From NCBI GenBank assembly GCA_021809235.1, contig JAKBAG010000112.1:1-8954 (forward strand): a DNA stretch of 8,954 nt, given 5' to 3'. The stretch's first letter is position 1. The number at the start of each line of letters is the position of its first letter. Of the stretch, positions 1 to 6,130 are shown one piece after another. The stretch is from Acidobacteriota bacterium. Its GTDB lineage: Bacteria; Acidobacteriota; Terriglobia; Terriglobales; Acidobacteriaceae. The notes under the pieces were generated by a model. It ran no database searches. It had not been told where the DNA came from and saw only the letters and a list, made by a program, of their open reading frames with translations. Both the position numbers and the translations under genes were made by a program.

Positions 1-569
1 TAGATGCGGCCGGACCGGACGGAGTTACCCAGAGTCGAAAGTCCTGCTGCACGGAGCAGCTCCCCCTGCAGCAGGCTGAGCGGCAGCGGCCATTGCGTGG
101 CGCGCAGAGCATGCCAGAGCAGCCCCAGAGCAATGGCTGGAAAGGTGACGCGATCCGGCAGCCAGAAGTGCTCCCAGTCCAGCGCGGCCAGCAGCACCAT
201 GATCCAGCAGAAGATAGCCCATGCCACGGCCTGTTGCAGCCCCATCGGAGCTGAAATTGCTGCCGTCGGAATGGATGCAGCAGCACAGCCGGCCCAGAGT
301 ACAGCCATGGTCAGCTCCACCAGCGGATAAAGGATCGGGATGGAGGTACCGCAGGCATGGCAGCGGCCGCGCAGCAGCAGCCAGCTCAGCAGCGGGATAT
401 TCTGCCACCAGGCCAAAGGCCGATTGCAGTGCATACAGTGTGAACCGGGCAGCAGCAGGCTTTGTCCTTCGGGCATGCGTACGCGGACCACATTGAGAAA
501 GCTGCCAAAGACGGCGCCAAAGAGTGCGCCGAGCAGGACGGGGACGACGGTATCCAGTGTGCCTTGCAT
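1..569 (-). CDS. pilD: Type IV prepilin peptidase (A24 family), N-terminal part, cut by window start
   Basis: Membrane aspartic protease that cleaves type IV pilin or type II secretion pseudopilin leaders and usually N-methylates the new N-terminus. Reading the minus strand from the ATG at 569-567 gives 189 complete codons with no stop before the window edge. Visible in order: a first membrane segment (about residues 5-27, containing GSFLNVV); the cytoplasmic loop with two CxxC pairs (C45/C48 and C70/C73) flanking the WWQNIPLLSWLLLRGRC stretch typical of the family; further hydrophobic segments at about 82-98 and 111-130; and the first catalytic aspartate region LDWEHFWLPD (D131, D139). The second catalytic Asp (GxGD motif) would lie beyond the window. 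An in-frame GTG lies 14 codons upstream, but no better Shine-Dalgarno supports it. An AAAGGA sits about 18 nt before the ATG, farther than usual. It is divergent from mazG with a 62-bp gap. Family call firm; symbol pilD versus gspO/pppA is not decidable. Confidence 0.93.
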   Translation of the reverse strand, partial: MQGTLDTVVPVLLGALFGAVFGSFLNVVRVRMPEGQSLLLPGSHCMHCNRPLAWWQNIPLLSWLLLRGRCHACGTSIPILYPLVELTMAVLWAGCAAASIPTAAISAPMGLQQAVAWAIFCWIMVLLAALDWEHFWLPDRVTFPAIALGLLWHALRATQWPLPLSLLQGELLRAAGLSTLGNSVRSGRI

Positions 570-619
570 GCAGGTGCGGCTCTGCTGTCCTTTCTGCGAT
601 GCCTGTTCCACAAGCAGGT

Positions 620-625
620 TACAGT
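620..625 (+). promoter_or_regulatory. Possible -10 element for a leaderless mazG mRNA
   Basis: TACAGT lies exactly 6 nt before the mazG ATG at 632, with no convincing Shine-Dalgarno between. Such spacing would put the transcript start at or next to the ATG. No good -35 hexamer is visible at 16-18 bp upstream, so support is weak. The glutaredoxin gene has the same arrangement. Confidence 0.22.
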
Positions 626-631
626 AAAAGC

Positions 632-1567
632 ATGCATCGCGATTCGGATCTTCCGACTGCTGCCCTGTCCGTAGAGCAGCCTGCCGCCCGTCAATTTGCT
701 GAGTCTGTGGAGATTATGGCGAGACTGCGCGCTCCGGATGGATGCCCGTGGGATCGCAGGCAGAGCTTTGACTCCATCCGCAAGTACACGCTGGAGGAGA
801 CCTACGAGGTGCTTGATGCCATCGAGCGCAGGGACTGGTCAAATCTGCGCGAGGAGCTAGGCGACCTGCTGTTGCAGGTGCTGTTCTATGCGCAGATGGC
901 AAGTGAAAGCGAGGCAGTGGGCTTTTCCATCGAGGATGTGCTCGTGGAGTTGAATCGCAAACTGGTTCGCCGCCACCCCCATGTTTTTGGCGAGGAGGCT
1001 TCCCGCAGGGCAGGGAACTCGGCCAGCGTGGATGCGGCGGTGGAAGGATCGTCAGAGCGGGTGCTGGCCAACTGGGAGGCTATCAAGCAAGCGGAGAAAA
1101 GCAGGCAGGCGGAGAAGAACGGACAGACCGATTCAGCTCGGTCAGCCGGTCGTCTGGATGCGGTTTCGCGCAGCCAGCCGGCGCTTGCCGAAGCGACGCA
1201 GATTGGCTCTGCCGCGGCTAAGGTGCGTTTTGACTGGCCGCAATGGCAGATGCTTCTGGACAAGCTCTCTGAGGAGACGGCGGAACTGGTGGTCGAGGCC
1301 AAGCAGCCGGAGAATGCGCCACGTCGGCAGGCGCGCATTGAGGCCGAACTGGGAGACATGCTGTTCACCGTCGCGCAGCTTGCGCGGCATCTGCACGTGG
1401 ATGCCGAAATGGCGCTGCGCGCTGCCAATCTGCGCTTCCGGAGGCGGTTTGCCTGCATGGAGCTGATGGCCGGGGATGCGCTGCCGGATGCCGAAGCCGA
1501 AGAGCTGGAAAAGTTGTGGCAAAAAGCCAAGCAGGCCATGGCGGCCACGGAGGCAGAAGAGTCATGA
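632..1567 (+). CDS. mazG: Nucleoside triphosphate pyrophosphohydrolase MazG (two MazG domains)
   Basis: Cytosolic enzyme that hydrolyses (d)NTPs to NMP plus pyrophosphate and helps clear non-canonical nucleotides. The 311-aa product begins with a short family-variable tail, then the hallmark RLRAPDGCPWDR (residues 31-42). It carries two MazG domains, each with the Mg-binding EExxE...ExxD pattern: E55, E56, E59 with E75/D78, and E214, E215, E218 with E239/D242. The C-terminal AANLRFRRRF segment is also typical. It is longer than E. coli MazG (263 aa, from memory), mainly through the N-terminal tail and a charged Ser/Ala/Lys/Glu-rich linker (about residues 149-195) between the domains. I chose the ATG at 632 because the frame upstream of it overlaps the divergent peptidase gene and does not look like MazG. 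ATG 716 is possible but would remove sequence just before the first motif. The stop overlaps the next start (ATGA), so the acyltransferase is probably translationally coupled. Confidence 0.94.
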   Translation: MHRDSDLPTAALSVEQPAARQFAESVEIMARLRAPDGCPWDRRQSFDSIRKYTLEETYEVLDAIERRDWSNLREELGDLLLQVLFYAQMASESEAVGFSIEDVLVELNRKLVRRHPHVFGEEASRRAGNSASVDAAVEGSSERVLANWEAIKQAEKSRQAEKNGQTDSARSAGRLDAVSRSQPALAEATQIGSAAAKVRFDWPQWQMLLDKLSEETAELVVEAKQPENAPRRQARIEAELGDMLFTVAQLARHLHVDAEMALRAANLRFRRRFACMELMAGDALPDAEAEELEKLWQKAKQAMAATEAEES

Positions 1568-2379
1568 TTCACATTCGTTCCTGTAGAGGGCTGGAGGAAC
1601 TGGAAGCCTGTGTGCAACTACAGGTGGACGTCTGGGGCTATGCGGATGGGGATGTGATTCCGCGCCGCGTCTTCCTGGTGGCCCAGAAGATTGGCGGGCA
1701 GGTGCTGGGCGCTTTTGACACGGCTAAGGCCGGTGCCGCCAGGCAGGGCGACGCTGCCAGCATGGTGGGGTTTGCGCTGGCACTGCCGGGCGTGAAGACC
1801 AGCAGCGGACAGCCGGTCAGCTATCTGCACTCCCACATGCTCGCTGTGCGCGAAGGGTATCGGGACACCGGCATTGGACGCCGCCTGAAGCTGGCGCAGC
1901 GCGAGGATGCTCTGGAGCGCGGCATTGCCCGCATGGAGTGGACCTTCGATCCGCTGGAGATCAAGAACGCCCATCTCAATCTCCACCGGCTGGGAGCGAT
2001 TGTGCGTCGCTACGAGCCGAATTTCTATGGCAGCTCCAGTTCCCGGCTGCAGGGAGGATTGCCCACCGACCGGCTGGTGGCCGAGTGGTGGATGGATGCG
2101 CCGCGCGTGCATTCCCGGCTGCGTCCGCAGACAGCAGAGATGCCGAATGAAGCCGTGCAGGGCGAGGCAGAGCAGGGCGCAACTGTGGAAGTGGAGGTAC
2201 CTGCGGCCATCTCCCAGTGGAAGGCCGACGCCGGAACGCGCGACCAGGCCGCTGCCGTCCAAACGCGCAATCGCGAGCAGTTGCAGCAGGCCTTTGCGCA
2301 GGGACTGGCTATTGTGGATTATCGACTGGATGCTGACGGATCGGGCCGGTTTGTGCTGGCTCCGTGGAGCGAGCCATAA
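1564..2379 (+). CDS. GNAT-family acyltransferase (COG3375 type)
   Basis: Predicted CoA-dependent N-acyltransferase of 271 aa. The GNAT acyl-CoA binding motif A is plain: HSHMLAVREGYRDTGIGRRL (residues 89-108), with R100-D-T-G-I-G105 as the pyrophosphate loop. It is followed by the subfamily signature WTFDPLEIKNAHLNLHRLG (126-144), then NFYG and GGLPTDRLVAEWW, the pattern I associate with COG3375 predicted acetyltransferases. An Ala/Gly-rich insert lies at about residues 52-66, and a low-complexity Glu/Ala/Gln-rich stretch at about 190-235 precedes a final conserved-looking strand region. The start is the ATG inside the ATGA overlap with mazG; GAAGAG just upstream is a usable Shine-Dalgarno. 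The next gene downstream is an NSAR/OSBS enolase-superfamily enzyme. In Geobacillus an NSAR works with a GNAT succinyltransferase on D-amino acids. By that analogy this protein could N-succinylate amino acids, but the substrate is inference. Confidence 0.88.
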   Translation: MIHIRSCRGLEELEACVQLQVDVWGYADGDVIPRRVFLVAQKIGGQVLGAFDTAKAGAARQGDAASMVGFALALPGVKTSSGQPVSYLHSHMLAVREGYRDTGIGRRLKLAQREDALERGIARMEWTFDPLEIKNAHLNLHRLGAIVRRYEPNFYGSSSSRLQGGLPTDRLVAEWWMDAPRVHSRLRPQTAEMPNEAVQGEAEQGATVEVEVPAAISQWKADAGTRDQAAAVQTRNREQLQQAFAQGLAIVDYRLDADGSGRFVLAPWSEP

Positions 2380-2591
2380 ACCCTGTTGCGTGGCCGAATG
2401 TGTGGCGTGGTACGGAGTACGGGATGCTCCGGACAACGGCACGGAAACGAAGATTCTGCCTGGTGGCAATGTTTTGTGGCACCATAAGAGTGATCACGCC
2501 GCAGCGTTTCCAACCGGCCGGGGTGCAGCCACCTTCCCCCGATAAACTCCTGGAGCTTCTGGTGTCTCCAGAGAACGCATAGAAGGAATCC
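2380..2591. other. 212-bp gap between the GNAT gene and the racemase gene
   Basis: No convincing coding region. Its notable structure is a perfect 6-bp inverted repeat, CTGGAG at 2550-2555 and CTCCAG at 2566-2571 with a 10-nt loop, just upstream of the GAAGGA Shine-Dalgarno at 2582-2587. An overlapping alternative hairpin (TCTGG 2558-2562 with CCAGA 2568-2572) is also possible. The gap is large enough for a separate promoter for the racemase gene, but I see no good -35/-10 pair. Confidence 0.4.
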
Positions 2592-3737
2592 ATGCAGGGA
2601 ACAAATGCCATGAAAATCGACGCTATTTATCTGCGTGAACTGAATCTCCCGCTGGTACGACCCTTTCAGACAAGCTTTGGAGTCACGCGTGACCGCCGTG
2701 TGCTGCTGGCCGAGGTGCACTCCGAGGGGCTGATTGGCTGGGGCGAGTGCACGGCGGGCGAGCATCCGCACTTTTCTGAGGAGTCGGTGGACTCCTGCTG
2801 GCAGGTGATGGTGCAGGAGCTGGGTCCAGTGCTGGCAGCGGCCACGCCCGAGCACGGCGGACAGATTCCGAGGCTTTTTGCGCAGGTGCGCGGCAATCGC
2901 ATGGCAAAGGCCACCCTGGAGAATGCGATCTGGGATCTGGAGGCGCAGCGCAAGGGCATCTCCCTCAGCCGCCTGCTGGGTGGTACGCGCGAGCGCATTC
3001 CGTGCGGGGTTTCCATCGGCATCCAGCCAAGCATTGATGAGTTGCTGGCCACGATTGAACGCGAGGTTTCTGCCGGGTATCAGCGCATCAAGCTGAAGTG
3101 CAAGCCGGGCTGGGATCTGGAGGTCTTTGAGCGGGTGCGGAATCGCTTTCCTTCCATCACTCTGAGCTGCGATGCCAACTCCGCCTATCGGCTGCGGGAT
3201 CTGGATCACCTGGTGCAGTTTGAAGCCTTTGACCTGCTCATGATTGAGCAGCCCCTCTGGCATGACGATTTCTACTTCCATTCGATGCTGCAGAAGCGGC
3301 TTTCTACCGCCATCTGCCTGGATGAATCGATCCGCAACCGGCGTGATGCTCTGGCTGCGATTGAGATGGAATCCTGCCGCATTTTGAACATCAAATTGGG
3401 GCGCGTGGGCGGGTTTTCCGAGGCGATTGCCGTACACAATGCCGCCTATGAGCGGGGAATTCCGGTCTGGTGCGGAGGTATGCTGGAGTCCGGCATTGGC
3501 CGCTCCCACAACATTGCGCTCTCCACGCTGCCCAACTTCTCGCTTCCTGGGGATGTCTCCGCCTCGCGACGCTACTGGAGCGAGGACATCATCGAGCCGG
3601 AGGTCACGGTAACGCCGGACGGCGAGATTGAGATTGCCGATACTCCCGGTCGCGGCTACTCGGTGCGCATGGATCGGGTGGATCAGTTGACGGTGCGCAA
3701 GGAGCGGATTCAGGCGCGCATTGCGGTCGCCGTCTAA
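2592..3737 (+). CDS. menC: Enolase-superfamily NSAR/OSBS enzyme (N-succinylamino acid racemase / o-succinylbenzoate synthase)
   Basis: Mg-dependent cytosolic enzyme of the muconate lactonizing group. Members make o-succinylbenzoate for menaquinone, racemise N-succinylamino acids, or do both. All catalytic positions are present (numbering from the ATG at 2592): K167-L-K169 on the second barrel strand; metal ligands D194 (CDAN), E219 (MIEQP) and D244 (CLDES); and the opposite base K268 in NIKLGRVGG. The capping domain has RPFQTSFG and the 50s-loop region GWGECTAGEHP. The C-terminal GGMLESGIGRSHNIALSTLP and LPGDVSAS are typical of the NSAR/OSBS subfamily. R271 sits three residues after K268, matching the second-shell Arg266 of the Amycolatopsis enzyme that I recall as favouring racemase activity. 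Length 381 aa is normal. An alternative ATG at 2610 starts the family-typical MKI and has AGGGA 9 nt upstream; the ATG at 2592 has GAAGGA only 4 nt away. Neighbour evidence favours NSAR, but OSBS or dual function remains open. Confidence 0.9.
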   Translation: MQGTNAMKIDAIYLRELNLPLVRPFQTSFGVTRDRRVLLAEVHSEGLIGWGECTAGEHPHFSEESVDSCWQVMVQELGPVLAAATPEHGGQIPRLFAQVRGNRMAKATLENAIWDLEAQRKGISLSRLLGGTRERIPCGVSIGIQPSIDELLATIEREVSAGYQRIKLKCKPGWDLEVFERVRNRFPSITLSCDANSAYRLRDLDHLVQFEAFDLLMIEQPLWHDDFYFHSMLQKRLSTAICLDESIRNRRDALAAIEMESCRILNIKLGRVGGFSEAIAVHNAAYERGIPVWCGGMLESGIGRSHNIALSTLPNFSLPGDVSASRRYWSEDIIEPEVTVTPDGEIEIADTPGRGYSVRMDRVDQLTVRKERIQARIAVAV

Positions 3738-3775
3738 GCCACCTGGGCAGCAGCCAGCCCTGTGTTCGGTGTGCG

Positions 3776-4270
3776 TCAGCGCCGGGTCAGCAGGCGAATG
3801 CGTTCGGCCTCCTGCGGCCAGCCGGCGATCAGCTCGTCGGCGCTGCCACCCTTGTAGTCGGCAAAATCAAAGCCCGGGCAGACGGTGCAGCCCATCAGCG
3901 CCCAACGGCCCTGGCCCAGCAGGCGTGTGCCTTGCCATACTCCGGCGGGAACCAGCACCTGCACCTGTTCGTCGGCCTCAATTTGCTGCCCCATGCGTAC
4001 CAGCCGGGAGCTGCCGTCGGGCCACAGTTGCAGCATCTCGACGGCATCACCGCAGTAGAAATGGAAGATTTCATCGGACGCGAGGCGATGCATCTCGGAA
4101 AACGTTCCCTGCTCCAGCAGGTAGTAGATGGCGCTGCCGAGGGCACGGCTTCCGCGCGAGGTTTCGGTAGTTTCGGCAGCGGTGTAAGTGCGGCGATAGT
4201 ACCCGCCCTCGACCGGATGCGGCTCCAACTGGAGCCGTCTGCGAATGGATGCTGCGTTTGGTTCTTCCAT
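3776..4270 (-). CDS. Cupin_5 (DUF985) family protein
   Basis: A single-domain cupin of 164 aa resembling the DUF985 family, whose biochemical role is largely unknown (possibly sugar- or nucleotide-like ligand binding). Visible family pattern: LEPHPVEGGYYRRTY (residues 15-29), SAIYYLLEQGTFSEMHRLASDE (46-67), IFHFYCGDAVEML (68-80), VPAGVWQG, then GCTVCPGFDFADY near the C-terminus. Candidate metal or ligand residues are H61, E67 and H70. I chose the ATG at 4270-4268 because the family begins close to this point and GGAG lies about 11 nt upstream. The open frame continues 51 codons further, but that extension overlaps the divergent glutaredoxin gene and looks non-coding. The gene is convergent with the racemase gene (38-bp gap) and divergent from the glutaredoxin gene (71-bp gap). 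Confidence 0.9.
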   Translation of the reverse strand: MEEPNAASIRRRLQLEPHPVEGGYYRRTYTAAETTETSRGSRALGSAIYYLLEQGTFSEMHRLASDEIFHFYCGDAVEMLQLWPDGSSRLVRMGQQIEADEQVQVLVPAGVWQGTRLLGQGRWALMGCTVCPGFDFADYKGGSADELIAGWPQEAERIRLLTRR

Positions 4271-4329
4271 GATGCTTGTTTCTCCATGGGGCTGCTCGTA
4301 TGGCAGTTTTCCGGCTTCGCTTCCGGCGA

Positions 4330-4335
4330 TACAAT
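4330..4335 (+). promoter_or_regulatory. -10-like element placing the transcript start at the glutaredoxin ATG
   Basis: TACAAT matches the -10 consensus in five of six positions and lies 6 nt before ATG 4342. There is no purine-rich Shine-Dalgarno in front of this start. A weak -35 candidate (TTTTCC, 4307-4312) sits 17 bp upstream. Together this suggests a leaderless mRNA. Moderate support only. Confidence 0.4.
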
Positions 4336-4341
4336 CAGTGT

Positions 4342-4596
4342 ATGCAGATCCTGCTTTATTCCGCATCCTGGTGCCGGGATTGTCGCGCCGCCAAGCGCTA
4401 CCTTGCCGAGCGCGCGATTGCATATACCGAGATTGACATTGAATCGACCCCCGGCGCTGCCGAGGAAGTGATTCGCCACGTGGGCAAGCGTGCTATTCCG
4501 CAGCTGGTCATCGACGGGGAGTGGTTCCAGCCCTATCGTCCCGGCGAGGGGCTGCTCTATGACGAGCTGGATCGCCGCTTCGGCGTTAACGTTTAG
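4342..4596 (+). CDS. Small glutaredoxin (CxxC, thioredoxin fold)
   Basis: An 84-aa cytosolic thiol-disulfide oxidoreductase of glutaredoxin or mycoredoxin size. It shows the first beta strand QILLYSASW, the redox motif C11-R-D-C14 at the start of helix 1 followed by RAAKRYL, an alternating strand YTEIDIE, and the cis-proline region AIPQLVIDGEW (P53) with a C-terminal helix LLYDELDRRFG. The active site CRDC is not the CPYC of classical glutaredoxins. Glutathione-independent or mycothiol/bacillithiol-type use cannot be excluded. The start is ATG 4342, because the fold begins immediately and the frame upstream runs into the cupin gene's 5' end. There is no Shine-Dalgarno, but a TACAAT lies 6 nt upstream. 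A short GC-rich inverted repeat (GCCCG 4596-4600, CGGGC 4608-4612) begins at the last base of the stop codon, without a T-tract. purB follows after 69 bp. Confidence 0.9.
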   Translation: MQILLYSASWCRDCRAAKRYLAERAIAYTEIDIESTPGAAEEVIRHVGKRAIPQLVIDGEWFQPYRPGEGLLYDELDRRFGVNV

Positions 4597-4650
4597 CCCG
4601 CTGTTGCCGGGCGGCATGGCGTTGCTCTGGCTGCACCAATCCCTGCTGCA

Positions 4651-4656
4651 GAAAGG
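4651..4656 (+). promoter_or_regulatory. Ribosome binding site deciding the TTG start of purB
   Basis: GAAAGG ends 9 nt before TTG 4666. The next in-frame ATG lies after the conserved IERYTLPA segment, so the TTG start is needed to retain the family N-terminus. Confidence 0.65.
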
Positions 4657-4665
4657 TTTCTTCCG

Positions 4666-5976
4666 TTGATCGAGCGATATACGCTGCCTGCCATGGGCGC
4701 TCTGTGGAGCGACGATGCCAAATACCGCTGCTGGCTCCAGGTGGAGTCGGCTGCGAGCCTTGTACTGGCCGAGTTTGGCGTGATACCAGCCGAAGCGGCA
4801 CAGGCCATTGCCGAGCGCGCCAGCTTTGATCTGGCACGGATTCAGGCCATTGAGGCCGAAGTCCGACATGACGTGATTGCCTTCACCACGGCGGTGGCCG
4901 AGTCGCTGAAGGCGCAGGGGCTGGGCGATGCCTCGCGTTGGCTCCATTACGGGCTCACCTCCAACGATGTGGTGGACACGGCCCAGGCGCTGCAGATCAA
5001 GGCCGCCTCCGAGCTGATCCGGCAGTCGATCGAGGGCTTTCTCGCCGTTCTGCGGCGGCGCGCGCTTGAGTTCAAGCACACGCCCACCATCGGGCGCACG
5101 CATGGCATCCATGCCGAGCCGACGACCTTTGGCCTGAAGCTGCTGAACTGGTATGCGGAGATGGAGCGGAATCTGGTTCGCTTCAACACCGCCGCAGAGG
5201 AGATGCGCGTAGGCAAGCTCTCTGGTGCGGTGGGCACCTTTGGCCATCTGAAGCCGGAGCACGAGGAACGTATCTGCGAGCGGCTTGGCCTGAAGCCTGC
5301 TCCGGTGGCCACGCAGGTTATCCAGCGGGATCGCCATGCTGCATATATTTCCACGCTGGCTGTTCTGGGCTCCACGCTGGACAAGATTGCCGTGGAGGTG
5401 CGCCACCTGCAACGCACCGAAGTGCGCGAGGCTCAGGAATACTTCAGCGAAAAGCAGAAGGGCTCCTCGGCGATGCCGCACAAGAAGAATCCCATTCTGA
5501 GCGAACAGATCAGCGGACTGGCGCGGGTGCTGCGCTCCAACGCGCAGGCGGCGCTGGAGAATGTGGCGCTGTGGCATGAGCGGGATATCTCCCACTCGTC
5601 GGTGGAGCGGATCATCTTCCCGGATTCGACGATCCTGACCCATTACCTGCTCACGCGCATCACGGACCTGATCGACAGGCTGCTGGTGTATCCGGCACGG
5701 ATGCAGCGGAACCTTGAAAGTACGGGCGGACTGATCTTCAGCGGGCAACTGCTGCTGGACCTGGCTGAGGCTGGCATGCTGCGCGAGGATGCCTACCGGC
5801 TGGTGCAGGGCCACGCCATGCGCGCGTGGAAGGAAGATCTGGTCTTCCGCGACGAGGTGGCGCGCGATCCGGAGATTACGGCTCGTCTGAGCGCAGAGAA
5901 TCTCCAGCACACCTTTGACATGCACCGACAACTGGCGCATGTGGATGCAATCTTTGCCCGGGTGCTGGGCGAGTAG
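4666..5976 (+). CDS. purB: Adenylosuccinate lyase PurB (TTG start)
   Basis: Homotetrameric fumarase/aspartase-superfamily lyase that releases fumarate from SAICAR (forming AICAR) and from adenylosuccinate (forming AMP), thus acting twice in purine synthesis. The 436-aa product starts with the family N-terminus IERYTLPAMGALWSD. It contains H68 (RHDVIAFT), H94 (LHYGLTSNDVVDTA) and H146 (IGRTHGIHAEPTTFG), matching the active-site histidines H68, H89 and H141 of B. subtilis PurB. It also has the signature loop GSSAMPHKKNP (residues 266-276, with catalytic serine expected at S268), followed by ALWHERDISHSSVERI. Length is normal for the bacterial short form. The TTG start is supported by GAAAGG 9 nt upstream. 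The gene lies 69 bp after glutaredoxin and 154 bp before ubiX, same strand; co-transcription is possible but not shown. Confidence 0.97.
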   Translation: MIERYTLPAMGALWSDDAKYRCWLQVESAASLVLAEFGVIPAEAAQAIAERASFDLARIQAIEAEVRHDVIAFTTAVAESLKAQGLGDASRWLHYGLTSNDVVDTAQALQIKAASELIRQSIEGFLAVLRRRALEFKHTPTIGRTHGIHAEPTTFGLKLLNWYAEMERNLVRFNTAAEEMRVGKLSGAVGTFGHLKPEHEERICERLGLKPAPVATQVIQRDRHAAYISTLAVLGSTLDKIAVEVRHLQRTEVREAQEYFSEKQKGSSAMPHKKNPILSEQISGLARVLRSNAQAALENVALWHERDISHSSVERIIFPDSTILTHYLLTRITDLIDRLLVYPARMQRNLESTGGLIFSGQLLLDLAEAGMLREDAYRLVQGHAMRAWKEDLVFRDEVARDPEITARLSAENLQHTFDMHRQLAHVDAIFARVLGE

Positions 5977-6130
5977 CTCCAGCGGGACGGCGTTCGGGTG
6001 ATTTTGCAGAAAATGCTCTGGCCCGGTTGCAAAGGGTCGGAGTCGATTGTGATGCCGCCAACAGGGCCTGCAGCGAGGGCTGTAAGCTGAAATTGGAACG
6101 TACTTTGTTTCCATTCGGGGGAGACTGGAC
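5977..6130. other. 154-bp purB-ubiX gap
   Basis: No gene seen. It holds the GGGGGAG Shine-Dalgarno of ubiX at 6117-6123, and upstream of it a weak 5-bp inverted repeat (TGGAA 6094-6098, TTCCA 6109-6113). No persuasive terminator or promoter, so ubiX may be read through from purB or have its own unseen promoter. Confidence 0.35.
6117..6123 (+). promoter_or_regulatory. Ribosome binding site deciding the TTG start of ubiX
   Basis: GGGGGAG lies 7 nt before TTG 6131. The glycine-rich FMN loop starts at residue 9 from that codon. The next ATG would fall inside the first beta strand, so TTG is the likely start. Confidence 0.7.

Noticed and set aside
4..496. Open frames on both strands over the prepilin peptidase region in other frames
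   Set aside because: The third minus-strand frame reads as an A24 peptidase with two CxxC pairs. The others are Ala/Ser/Arg-rich shadows.
886..1617. A 243-codon minus-strand open frame opposite mazG
   Set aside because: Ser/Ala/Arg-rich shadow translation. mazG on the plus strand is certain.
2364..2582. 72-codon plus-strand open frame across the GNAT-racemase gap
   Set aside because: Starts inside the GNAT gene in another frame, has no Shine-Dalgarno and an implausible composition.
2319..3509. A 396-codon open frame on the minus strand opposite the racemase gene
   Set aside because: Antisense to an enzyme with all catalytic residues. No recognisable motif and no sensible start context.
3738..3775. 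Terminator between the convergent racemase and cupin genes
   Set aside because: The 38-bp gap shows no stable stem or T-run in either direction.
4596..4612. GC-rich hairpin at the glutaredoxin stop as an intrinsic terminator
   Set aside because: The stem is only 5 bp and no T-tract follows.
6001..6014. ATTTT-GCAG-AAAAT inverted repeat after purB
   Set aside because: Five A/T pairs only; likely chance, with no T-tract after it.
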